37,320 nt of DNA. Source: Sedimentisphaerales bacterium. GTDB lineage: Bacteria > Planctomycetota > Phycisphaerae > Sedimentisphaerales > Anaerobacaceae. Below are positions 1 to 7,239 of this stretch, one piece after another. The notes under the pieces were generated by a model. That model searched no databases. It saw only the letters and a program-made list of their open reading frames with translations, and was not told the DNA's origin. Made by a program: the position numbers and the translations under genes. Numbering within the stretch: position 1 is the stretch's first letter; every line of letters begins with the position of its first letter. Location: positions 1-37,320 of the forward strand of contig JAFGLV010000169.1 of NCBI GenBank assembly GCA_016927855.1, read 5' to 3'.

Positions 1-1529
1 ATGCAGGCGACGATCGCGTCGACGTTCCGTGCGGCCTCGACCGCCGCCGCGATATTCACTTCCTCGTCGAAAGTCACGCCTTCGACGTAGGTGACATCGG
101 TCTCGCCCAGCTTCTTGCGGATGGCCTGCACGATGGTGTTCTTGTCTTGTGGGTACAGCGCCTCGTTGTCGCCTTGCCAGGTAAGGGTCCAGCCGCCATT
201 GAGGACTGACAGCTTCGTCGCGCAGGGTCCCGTCACGAGCACCTTGCCGTCGCGCGAAAGAGGCAGGACGGCGCCGTCGTTCTTCAACAACGTGATCGCC
301 TCCTGCGCCGCCTGCAGGTTCGCCTGCCGGCTCGTTTCCGAGCCGACCTCGCGGGCCAGGCTCTGGCGCGGAAACGCGCGGTCGAACAGGCCCAGCATGA
401 ACTTGACGCGCAGGATGTTCGAGACCGCTTCGTCGATGCGCCGCATCGGCACTTCGCCCGCTTGGACCAGGTCCAGGAGCGCGTCGTAGAAGCTGTAGTC
501 GTAGGGGACCATGCTCATATCGACACCCGCCATGACCGCCAGCCTGACCGCCTCGCGCCGGTCCTTGGCGACCTTTTCGCGCGTGTAGAGGTTTTCGATG
601 TCCGCCCAGTCGCTGACCACCAGTCCGCGGAAGCCCAACTCCTGGCGCAGCAGGTCGGTCAGGTAATACTTGCTCGCGTGGACCGGGACGCCGTTGATCT
701 CGGAGGAGTTGACCATACAGGTGACGACGCCGGCTTCGACCGCGGCGGCGAACGGTTTGAGGAAGAGCTGGCGCAACTGCCGGTCGGGGATGTAGGCCGG
801 CGTGCGGTCGCGCCCCGAGTGCGGCGCGCTGTAGCCGAGGTAGTGCTTCATGCACACCGCGACCTTCAGCGGATTCGAGAGGCTGTCGCCTTGCTGGCCG
901 CGAATGTAGGCGGCGCCCATCGTCGACGCGAGGTAGGCGTCCTCGCCAAACGTCTCCCATTGGCGCGACCACATCGGCTGACGACCAAGCCCCAGCACGG
1001 GATTGAAGTTCCAGGGAATGCCGGCCGCGCGCGTCTCGAGCGCGGTGATCTCACCAACTCGCTGCATCAGCTCGACATTGCCGGTCGCGGCCATCGCCAC
1101 CGCTTGCGGGAAAATCGTCGCACCCAGCACGTAGTTGGCGCCGTGGATCGAGTCGATCCCATACAGGATCGGGATGCCCAGCCGCGTCTCCTTCGTCGCG
1201 ATGGTCTGAATCTGCGTGATGATCGCCTGCCAGTTGGCGACCGTCCGCGCCTGGCCGCCGCAGTTGAGGATGGAGCCAAGGTGGCGTCCCACGATGCCTT
1301 CGCGCAGCTTCTCCTCGTCGAGGACGAGGTAGCCGTCCTGGCCGGACTTGGCGAACTGCTCCAGCGTGACCTGGGTCATCTGCCCGATCTTCTCTTCGAG
1401 CGTCATTTTGCCCACCAGCGCGCGGACCTTGCCTTCGATCGCCGTGTCCGTTCCCGGCCCTTTCCCGACGCTCGCACAGCCTGCCACCCCCAGGGAAACC
1501 ACCGCTACGATCAACAAGCACTTCTTCAT
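1..1529 (-). CDS. Glycoside hydrolase family 3 lipoprotein (3' end outside window)
   Basis: Retaining beta-glycosidase of family GH3 (beta-glucosidase or beta-N-acetylhexosaminidase type), probably anchored outside the cytoplasm. The protein begins MKKCLLIVAVVSLGVAGC, a lipoprotein signal with lipobox VAGC and lipidated Cys18. The GH3 N-terminal barrel follows, with a KHYLGY segment near residue 225 and the nucleophile motif VVSDW, putting the catalytic Asp at residue 307. The C-terminal sandwich domain begins near residue 390 (AITLLKNDGAVLPL) and runs off the window after 509 codons. Start ATG at 1529 has a purine-rich GGAAGGGACAAAGG region just upstream. Exact substrate cannot be read from the sequence. 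Family call is firm. Confidence 0.93.
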   Translation of the reverse strand, partial: MKKCLLIVAVVSLGVAGCASVGKGPGTDTAIEGKVRALVGKMTLEEKIGQMTQVTLEQFAKSGQDGYLVLDEEKLREGIVGRHLGSILNCGGQARTVANWQAIITQIQTIATKETRLGIPILYGIDSIHGANYVLGATIFPQAVAMAATGNVELMQRVGEITALETRAAGIPWNFNPVLGLGRQPMWSRQWETFGEDAYLASTMGAAYIRGQQGDSLSNPLKVAVCMKHYLGYSAPHSGRDRTPAYIPDRQLRQLFLKPFAAAVEAGVVTCMVNSSEINGVPVHASKYYLTDLLRQELGFRGLVVSDWADIENLYTREKVAKDRREAVRLAVMAGVDMSMVPYDYSFYDALLDLVQAGEVPMRRIDEAVSNILRVKFMLGLFDRAFPRQSLAREVGSETSRQANLQAAQEAITLLKNDGAVLPLSRDGKVLVTGPCATKLSVLNGGWTLTWQGDNEALYPQDKNTIVQAIRKKLGETDVTYVEGVTFDEEVNIAAAVEAARNVDAIVAC

Positions 1530-1830
1530 AGCCTTTGTCCCTTCCTTGTGCCACATCGAAATCAACCTTCAGCAAACGGACCGGTGCCCGACCACCGTCG
1601 CACACGACCGACTTCTCAACACCCCTTCCAGCCTGCGTGCCGGTCATGCTATCAGACATCCCGCGCCGCACAAACAGAAAACTGCCTCGACTCGCTCAGC
1701 CTCCCACGTTCGCACGTTCAGTCCATCGCCGAGAGTTGCCGGTCGACCGCGCCAAGACGGTGCATACTGCGGTCGGGGCTGTGGTACGGGCGCGGGCGGG
1801 TCTTCGCTGAACGCTGCCGCACCGGATGGG

Positions 1831-2039
1831 TGCACTGCACGTTTGCAGGTAACGCGGATGATCGGTCTTTTTGTCATATCGAGCGGAGTCCCGACGAGTC
1901 GGGACGCAGTCGAGATATCTGGCCGCGGCGTTAGCGGTACCTCATTCATGGGCAGATGTCTCCGCTGCGGCCCGCCGGTGGCGGTCCTCCGGTCGAAATG
2001 ACAGTCTGATGTGGAATCTGCCTACAAACGTGCAGTGCA
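1831..2039. repeat. Outer inverted repeat enclosing R1
   Basis: TGCACTGCACGTTTGCAGG at 1831-1849 is complementary to CCTACAAACGTGCAGTGCA at 2021-2039 (18 of 19 positions). The arms lie outside R1 and are unrelated to it in sequence. Either R1 inserted into the loop of an older palindrome, or the whole 209-base unit is one composite element. Confidence 0.65.
1873..2002. repeat. Long imperfect palindromic repeat (MITE/REP-like), R1
   Basis: The left arm starts GTCATATCGAGCGGAG and the right arm ends as its near-complement (reverse strand GTCATTTCGACCGGAG). The arms stay complementary with scattered mismatches for roughly 50 bases, through an ATCTG box on each side, around a short centre near 1922-1950. 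The GTCATTTCGA...TCGAAATGAC outline resembles intergenic palindromes I recall from many environmental bacterial genomes. No transposase is encoded, so it would move, if at all, in trans. Confidence 0.7.
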
Positions 2040-2169
2040 GCCACGCCGGAAGGCCGGCAGGCTTGCGTCACGCGGGACCGGTCGTTATGTTCGAGCATCG
2101 ATACGTTAGACACGCTGGCTCAGCGGTTGGCTGGGTGCGGCGGGCGAGAATGCTTGGGAGGCTGAAGCT

Positions 2170-2700
2170 ATGAAAGTTGAGATTGGGCAGCGCCGCTTGG
2201 AGTTAGTCGAGGGCGATATTACGGAGATGGACACGGACGCCATTGTCAACGCCGCCAACGCCCAACTCGTCCTGGGAGGCGGCGTTGCCGGAGCGATTCG
2301 GCGCAAAGGCGGACCGAAGATCCAGGCCGAATGCAACGCCATCGGCGGGACCTTTGTCGGTGGAGCGGTCATCACCACTGGAGGCGACCTGAAGGCCAGG
2401 CATGTCATCCACGCGGTCGGACCCCGCTTGGGCGAAGGCGACGAGGAGGCCAAGCTGCGCAACGCCACCCTCAACTCGCTTAAGGTCGCCGACGAGAACG
2501 GGTTGGAGAGCATCGCGTTCCCGGCCATCAGCACTGGGATATTCGGCTTTCCGATCGGTCGCTGTGCTGAGATCATGCTGAGGACGGTCATCGACTACTT
2601 GCGCGGTGAGACCGGTCTGAGGCGCGTTGTTTTCTGCCTGTATGGCAAGGACAGCTACGATGTGTTTGCGCGGCAGTTGAACCAGGAGGACGTCGGATGA
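2170..2700 (+). CDS. Macro-domain protein (ADP-ribose / O-acetyl-ADP-ribose hydrolase type)
   Basis: A 176-residue single macro domain, a cytoplasmic module that binds ADP-ribose and in the bacterial YmdB/TARG-like group hydrolyses O-acetyl-ADP-ribose or ADP-ribosyl-proteins. Visible signatures are GDI at residues 15-17, NAAN at 27-30, the glycine loop LGGGVAGAI at 35-43 and the phosphate loop STGIFGFP at 121-128. These fit the MacroD-type active site. Start ATG 2170 has GGGAGG about 8 bases upstream. Its stop overlaps the next start in ATGA (2697-2700), so it should be translationally coupled to the zinc alcohol dehydrogenase. Family assignment is sure; the substrate is inferred. Confidence 0.9.
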   Translation: MKVEIGQRRLELVEGDITEMDTDAIVNAANAQLVLGGGVAGAIRRKGGPKIQAECNAIGGTFVGGAVITTGGDLKARHVIHAVGPRLGEGDEEAKLRNATLNSLKVADENGLESIAFPAISTGIFGFPIGRCAEIMLRTVIDYLRGETGLRRVVFCLYGKDSYDVFARQLNQEDVG

Positions 2701-3707
2701 AGGCCGTCGTCTTGCCGAGGATCGCGCCGATCGAAGACAAGCCGCTCCGCGAGGTCGAAATGCCGGCACCGCAACCAGGGACAGGCGAGATCCTCGTGAA
2801 GGTCTCGGTTTGCGGGCTGTGCCACACAGACCTCGATGAGATCGAAGGCAGGCTTGAGCCCCCCGCCCTGCCGGTCGTGCTCGGCCATCAAGTTGTCGGG
2901 AGCGTGGCTGAACGAGGTGCGGGCGCAACGCGCTACGAGGTGGGCGACCGCGTCGGGGTCACATGGCTGTTTTCCAGTTGCGGCGCGTGCGCGTTTTGCC
3001 GGACTGGTCGCGAGAACCTGTGCGAGCAGGCCCGCTGGACCGGCAAAGATGCGCCCGGCGGCTATGCCGAGTTCATGGTCGTCGGCGAGGACTTTGCTCA
3101 GGCGATTCCGGTGGCCTTCTCCGACAGTCAGGCCGCTCCGCTACTGTGCGCAGGCGTGATCGGCTACCGCGCGGTGCGGCTGGGCGAGATCAGCGACGGC
3201 CAGACTATCGGCCTGTTCGGCTTCGGCGCCTCAGCCCACATCGTCATCCAGATCGTTCGGCACCAGTTTCCCCACAGCGACGTATTCGTCTTCACGCGCA
3301 GCGGCCACCACCGGGAACTCGCGCGCCGGCTCGGGGCGGCCTGGACCGGCGGACCGGGTGACACACCACCGGCCCGAGTGGACAAAGCCATCGACTTCAC
3401 ACCGGTCGGCGAAGCGGTGCGCGACGCCTTGGTGGCGCTCCATCGTGGGGGACGGCTCGTCATCAACGCGATCCGCAAGACCACGCCGATCCCTGAGCTG
3501 GCTTACCACGAATACCTCTGGGACGAGAAGGAGATCAAGAGCGTCGCCAACGTGACCCGGCGCGACGCGGCCGAGTTCCTCCCGCTGGCCGCCCAGATCG
3601 GCATCCGCCCCACCGTCGAGCAGTTCGGGCCCAGACAGGCCAACGAAGCCCTTGTCTTGATGAAGCGAGGCAAGCTCAAAGCCGCCGGCGTCCTCGTGTT
3701 CGCTTAG
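2697..3707 (+). CDS. Zinc-dependent alcohol dehydrogenase (MDR superfamily)
   Basis: NAD(P)-dependent medium-chain alcohol dehydrogenase, 336 residues, close to the normal family length. The N-terminal GroES-like domain carries the catalytic zinc motif CHTD (Cys42, His43) and GHQ with His64; this GHQ replaces the commoner GHE. The structural zinc site is complete with Cys95, Cys98, Cys101 and Cys109. The Rossmann motif GLFGFGASAH lies near residue 172. It starts on the ATG of ATGA at the end of the macro-domain gene. A palindromic repeat nested in an inverted repeat follows its TAG stop almost at once. The physiological alcohol or aldehyde is unknown. Confidence 0.92.
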   Translation: MKAVVLPRIAPIEDKPLREVEMPAPQPGTGEILVKVSVCGLCHTDLDEIEGRLEPPALPVVLGHQVVGSVAERGAGATRYEVGDRVGVTWLFSSCGACAFCRTGRENLCEQARWTGKDAPGGYAEFMVVGEDFAQAIPVAFSDSQAAPLLCAGVIGYRAVRLGEISDGQTIGLFGFGASAHIVIQIVRHQFPHSDVFVFTRSGHHRELARRLGAAWTGGPGDTPPARVDKAIDFTPVGEAVRDALVALHRGGRLVINAIRKTTPIPELAYHEYLWDEKEIKSVANVTRRDAAEFLPLAAQIGIRPTVEQFGPRQANEALVLMKRGKLKAAGVLVFA

Positions 3708-3827
3708 AGCGTCTAACAGAATGACCGGTGGATGGGTAGGGGCAGGCCCCTGTGCCTGCCCAGGGCAACCACAGGGGGTTGCCCCTACAACGTACGTAGT
3801 GCGACAGATCATTCTGTTAGAGACTCT
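3706..3827. repeat. Inverted repeat with a nested GTAGGGGC palindrome (R2)
   Basis: AGAGCGTCTAACAGAATGA (3706-3724) pairs with TCATTCTGTTAGAGACTCT (3809-3827), 17 of 19 positions. Inside lies a separate palindrome, 3736-3788, that begins GTAGGGGCA and ends TGCCCCTAC with largely complementary interior arms. The outer arm begins inside the stop codon of the alcohol dehydrogenase, so the outer pair may be a former terminator hairpin split by the inner element. Confidence 0.75.
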
Positions 3828-3869
3828 TAGACTCGCGCCCCACGTGGGCGGAAAGGCACAGGTTGGGGG

Positions 3870-3897
3870 TTGACTTCGTATCTGCCGCGAATATAAT
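3870..3897 (+). promoter_or_regulatory. Sigma-70-type promoter for the ferritin-like gene
   Basis: TTGACT (3870-3875), a 16-base spacer and a perfect TATAAT (3892-3897). Transcription would start near 3904, giving a leader of about 105 bases before the ATG at 4010. The leader can fold a GTCGAG/CTCGAC hairpin (3926-3931 with 3951-3956). The promoter lies within the longer open frame that starts at TTG 3863, which argues for the downstream start. Confidence 0.6.
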
Positions 3898-4009
3898 CGC
3901 TTATGGTGGTGTTTCGTCCTGGGACGTCGAGTGGGGCCGGCCCGGGTGGCCTCGACTCGTGCGTGGTGCCGGTAGACAACGACTGCGTGCCTTTTCACGA
4001 AAGCGCGGC

Positions 4010-4498
4010 ATGGAAACGAAGTTCAACGTCTTCGAGGTGCTGCAAATCGCCGAGCAGATCGAGCACAAAGGGGCACGTTTCTACCTCAAGACCGCCGAGC
4101 TGTTCAGCGACCCGGCGCTGCGTGAAATCTACTACAACCTCGCCAACTGGAAAGCCAAGCACGAGAAGCTCTGGGCGCGGATGAAGAAACGCATCGCCGA
4201 GAAAACCGGGGTGTTCGGCACGTTCGATCCCGACAACTACGTCCTGTCGAACCCGGAAGTGATGGCGGGACTGACCTGGTTCGGGACGCGCCAGAGCACG
4301 CCGGGCCGGCTGACCGGCAAGGAAAACAAAAAGCAAATCCTGCGCGATGCGATCCGCCGGGCCAACGAGGTCATCATCTTCTACCAGGGTCTAAAGGACT
4401 TCACCCGTGATCCCCAGACCGCGGAGGTCATCGACAAGGTCATCGCCGAGGAAAAGCGCCAGATCCAACTGCTCAACGCCGAGTACGACAAACCGTGA
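4010..4498 (+). CDS. Ferritin-like / rubrerythrin-fold diiron protein
   Basis: A 162-residue, mostly helical protein. Four helices supply the usual diiron ligand pattern: Glu in EQIEHKGARFY near residue 15, Glu and His in AKHEKLW near 45, Glu in ANEVIIFYQ near 115, and Glu in IAEEKRQI near 145. This matches ferritin-like/rubrerythrin helical domains, which handle iron or peroxide in the cytoplasm. There is no C-terminal rubredoxin CxxC module. I choose ATG 4010 rather than TTG 3863 because a consensus promoter overlaps the longer frame and the homology-like part begins at 4010. No strong Shine-Dalgarno is visible. Function (iron storage or peroxide reduction) is inferred. Confidence 0.8.
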   Translation: METKFNVFEVLQIAEQIEHKGARFYLKTAELFSDPALREIYYNLANWKAKHEKLWARMKKRIAEKTGVFGTFDPDNYVLSNPEVMAGLTWFGTRQSTPGRLTGKENKKQILRDAIRRANEVIIFYQGLKDFTRDPQTAEVIDKVIAEEKRQIQLLNAEYDKP

Positions 4499-4539
4499 CA
4501 CCTGCGCTTGGAGTGATACCGCGAGACGTTGCCGGCACT

Positions 4540-4601
4540 AACGAGGGAGGTCTCGTTCGCAACTATGCCTCCCACGGGCGTACCACGAGCGGACCGCCCG
4601 T
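4540..4601. terminator. Paired hairpins between convergent genes
   Basis: AACGAG/CTCGTT (4540-4545 with 4552-4557, 6-base loop) is followed by ACGGGCG/CGCCCGT (4574-4580 with 4595-4601). The second stem ends in the stop codon of the AI-2E permease gene. There is no long T tract, so use as a bidirectional terminator is an inference from position. Confidence 0.4.
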
Positions 4602-5884
4602 TACTTGGCGGCTGGCTTGGCTCGGGAGAGGTCTCCGGCGAGCAGGTCGCCCAGCGGCTTGAGCGTACCAAACTGAATCAGGAAGATGCGCAGGGCCGCC
4701 GTGATCGGAGCCGCCAGAAACATCCCCACGATACCCCAGAGCAGACCCCAGAACGATAGCGCCAGGATGACGGTCACTGGATGCAAGTTCAGGCCTTCGC
4801 CCTGGAGTTTCGGCTCGATGAGGTTGCCGAGCAGGTTCTGAAGGGCGCCTGGGAGCGCCACCACCAGGACCACGAGCCAGGGCGACGCGTGAAACTGCAC
4901 CACCGCGATGGGGATGGGCAGCAGCGTAGCGACGATCGACCCGATCGACGGGATAAAGTTGAGCAGGAAGGCCAGAATGCCGAACACGCCGGCCAGCTCC
5001 AGGCCAATACGATTCAGAATCAGCCAAACGAGCAGGCCGGTGACGGCGGAGATTGCCACTTTGATCCCGACGTAGCGCCGGATCTTCTGGACCACCTCCG
5101 CATAGACCCGCGAGTGCGCGGCGTACGGATCGCGCCCCAACAGCAGAAAGATCACGAAGATGAGCACCAGGAACGTGCTGGTGATCAGGCCGAGGATCGT
5201 CCCAAAGGCGTTGGTCACGATGTTGAAGATGTAGTTCTTCATATCCATGACGATCCGCTTCGTATCGATGCGCAGCTCTTTGCCCGCCAGCCCGCCTGGG
5301 GGAAGAACCTCGTTGGGATCGCTCCAGGAGTTGGGGTCGGGCTCCACCTCATCTGCCTGCGGGCGGACCCCCACCGTCGTCTCTCCGGTGGTCTCATCGA
5401 CAACAGGAAACAGCACCAGTGTCTCCGGTTCGCGCGGGACCGGCGTGGGCGGCTCCGATGCCGCTGACGACACCGGTCCCGTGTCATTCGGCGCCGGCGT
5501 AGGCGGCGGCTCTACTTCCTGCTGGTAGAGGTACTTGATCGGCTCGAGGATCTTGTCGGCCATGTAGGCAAAGCTGGCACTGTATTCGCCGGCCGTCGCG
5601 ACAATGATCGTCGCCGCCTGTGCGATCAGGAGAAACACCAGTGCGATCACGGCCATCACGGTAAGCAACGTCACCACGATCGCGATGATGCGAGGCAGCC
5701 GCAGCCGCTTGACCTGAAAATCCTGTATCGGCGAGACGAGCGCGACGATGAACAGCGCCACCACGAACGGGATCATAACCGCGCGCGTATACCGCAGCGC
5801 CACCGCCGCCGCCACGAAGGCCAGGATCACCAGCGACACCGTCGTCAGATACGTCTGCTCTTTGCGCTCGTGAAGTTGTGCCAT
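4601..5884 (-). CDS. AI-2E family transporter (PerM/UPF0118) with periplasmic-type insert
   Basis: Polytopic inner-membrane protein of the AI-2E exporter superfamily, 427 residues. Two hydrophobic segments lie at about residues 15-55, one at 65-100, and at least four more in the C-terminal half, including the conserved FNFIPSIGSI-like motif (FLLNFIPSIGSIVATLLPIP) and LIEPKLQGEGLNLHP. Between them, about residues 120-205, is a Pro/Glu/Asp/Thr-rich stretch that looks like an added hydrophilic loop. ATG 5884 is preferred over GTG 5890 because AGAGGTGAG sits correctly for it. It lies 45 bases downstream of the RNase HII-like gene and probably shares its transcript. Members export AI-2 or solutes, or exchange sodium for protons; which applies here is unknown. 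Confidence 0.9.
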   Translation of the reverse strand: MAQLHERKEQTYLTTVSLVILAFVAAAVALRYTRAVMIPFVVALFIVALVSPIQDFQVKRLRLPRIIAIVVTLLTVMAVIALVFLLIAQAATIIVATAGEYSASFAYMADKILEPIKYLYQQEVEPPPTPAPNDTGPVSSAASEPPTPVPREPETLVLFPVVDETTGETTVGVRPQADEVEPDPNSWSDPNEVLPPGGLAGKELRIDTKRIVMDMKNYIFNIVTNAFGTILGLITSTFLVLIFVIFLLLGRDPYAAHSRVYAEVVQKIRRYVGIKVAISAVTGLLVWLILNRIGLELAGVFGILAFLLNFIPSIGSIVATLLPIPIAVVQFHASPWLVVLVVALPGALQNLLGNLIEPKLQGEGLNLHPVTVILALSFWGLLWGIVGMFLAAPITAALRIFLIQFGTLKPLGDLLAGDLSRAKPAAK

Positions 5885-5929
5885 ACTCACCTCTTGGTCC
5901 CCGACGCCGCACGTCGCACGCTCGGCGCT

Positions 5930-6889
5930 TCAGCGCGAGCGGACCAGCCGGTGGCTGTCGATCTCGAACTGGGGCACGTGCGTTCGCAACTCGTCCAGGA
6001 ACCGCAGGCCGTCCGTCCAGTAGCCCGCTGTCGGCCTTAGAGCGGGACTCATCCTGGTAAAGTAATCGTTCATGCTGTCCATCAGCAGCTCGCGCACGTA
6101 CTTGCTGACCATCGACGCCAGCGAGACCGGCAGGTGGCGGTCGTCGGCGCCGACCTCGAAGGACAACTCGACGCGCCGCGTGCCGCTTCGCAGTTCGTAC
6201 GCACTGCGCTCTTCGCTCTCGTGCACGATCCTCAGGTCCATCTCCGGGAAGCTGCGCCGCAGGTTCTCGCGGTACCGGACGCGCCCCCCCTGCCGGTCGA
6301 CCAGGATGCACACCTCGGGATCAGGGAATTCGTCGAGGACCTTCTGCAGCAGTTGGGTGGTCGCAACGAATAGCACCTGTGACTTATTCTTGATCAGGCC
6401 CACCAGCGTGTTGTAGTGCGCGACGTCCAGGCAGCAGCACCGCAAGCCCAGCAACGTCGCACCGCTGGCCGCCATGTCGTCGCCGAGCACTTTCGACGCG
6501 ATCCGCAGGTCCGCCTGGCTGGTCGAGAGCGGTCGCTGCTGAATGTCCCCATACCACGGATACTCGATCAAGCGGGGCAGGCAATCAGGACACAGACAGG
6601 CCAGCAGGTCGTGCGCCCTGCTCGGCGCCTGGCCCAAACACGCCAGCGCCGCCAGCACGGATCGCTCCAGGTGGCCCAAGCCCTCGGTCCGCTTGTAGGC
6701 TTTCTTGCTGTCGGCGATGAGCAGCCGGCCCGCCAGGTGTTTGCGGGTCTTGCCGACGCTGCGCCGCAAGAGCTGCCAAAGGTCGGCGTCGAGCTGCTTG
6801 GAGCCCACGCGAAACGCCGACGAAGAGACCACCAGCGGCCCTAGAAGCGGTCCGAACCCGGCCTCATCGATCCCTGCCAGAACAGCCAT
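5930..6889 (-). CDS. RNase HII-like protein with a central insertion
   Basis: A 319-residue homologue of ribonuclease HII, which cuts RNA at RNA-DNA junctions; classical enzymes are near 200 residues. The N-terminus has GIDEAGFGPLLGPLVV (Asp8, Glu9; usual form GIDEAGRGP), then ADSKK at 59-63, ILVDRQGG with Asp198, an ASMVSKYVREL segment near 258 and a GYWTDGLRFL C-terminal motif like GYGTxxH of RNase HII. Residues about 70-150 are extra and carry a Cys-rich patch, ACLCPDC. The Arg of DEAGRGP is Phe here, so substrate recognition may differ. ATG 6889 is chosen over TTG 6898; upstream AAGGAG fits neither perfectly. Upstream partner of the AI-2E permease gene. Confidence 0.75.
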   Translation of the reverse strand: MAVLAGIDEAGFGPLLGPLVVSSSAFRVGSKQLDADLWQLLRRSVGKTRKHLAGRLLIADSKKAYKRTEGLGHLERSVLAALACLGQAPSRAHDLLACLCPDCLPRLIEYPWYGDIQQRPLSTSQADLRIASKVLGDDMAASGATLLGLRCCCLDVAHYNTLVGLIKNKSQVLFVATTQLLQKVLDEFPDPEVCILVDRQGGRVRYRENLRRSFPEMDLRIVHESEERSAYELRSGTRRVELSFEVGADDRHLPVSLASMVSKYVRELLMDSMNDYFTRMSPALRPTAGYWTDGLRFLDELRTHVPQFEIDSHRLVRSR

Positions 6890-7239
6890 CCTTGCCAACC
6901 ACTCCTTCTCTGCACGTCGAACGTGGCCCAGCCGCCCTCGGCCGGGAAGCGGGAGCCATCACCCCCGAGACCGGGGGATGCCACGCCTTTCCGAGAGCCC
7001 GCCGCTCTCGTCGCGGGTGTAGCAGAACCGCGGCCCCGTGTCAACGACGGACCCGCGCGAAAAGCCTCACCAAAGCCGACACCCAACGGGCGTTGCCCGC
7101 TGTCCGACGTACAGGAGCGGAGTCCGCTTATCTCTCGTATGCATTACTCCAAATTCTTATGGCACATGGTGAGACGAATCCGCCGCGTCTCAAGTCTCAA
7201 GATAGCATGTGAATATTCGCGCACTGCTGGCAATACACG
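6890..7239. other. Intergenic region, co-directional minus-strand genes
   Basis: About 350 bases without a supportable gene. A GC-rich hairpin CCCCCG-AGAC-CGGGGG lies at 6962-6977; it has no T tract. It may end transcripts from the ankyrin gene or be another repeat. The bases nearest 6889 hold the purine-rich ribosome-site region of the RNase HII-like gene. The part nearest 7240 is clearly more AT-rich, matching the ankyrin gene. Confidence 0.5.

Larger units (their letters stand above)
1530..2169. other. Intergenic region between divergent GH3 and macro-domain genes
   Basis: About 640 bases with no convincing gene; the open frames here lack ribosome sites and family similarity. It holds a large palindromic repeat (1873-2002) nested inside a second 19-bp inverted repeat (1831-1849 and 2021-2039). 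The bases next to each gene must carry the two divergent promoters, but I see no clear consensus -35/-10 pair. Confidence 0.6.

Noticed and set aside
462..1934. Long plus-strand open frame opposite the GH3 gene
   Set aside because: It is the complement of a clear GH3 coding region, with a His/Arg/Asp-rich shadow-like translation and no domain.
1831..2039. Nested inverted repeats considered as a CRISPR array
   Set aside because: No direct repeats with regular spacers occur here or elsewhere in the window; all repeats seen are inverted and single.
3863..4009. TTG-started extension of the ferritin-like gene
   Set aside because: A consensus promoter lies inside it and it adds no family sequence.
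6962..6977. GC-rich hairpin considered as an intrinsic terminator
   Set aside because: It has no T tract on either strand and lies more than 250 bases from the end of the ankyrin gene.
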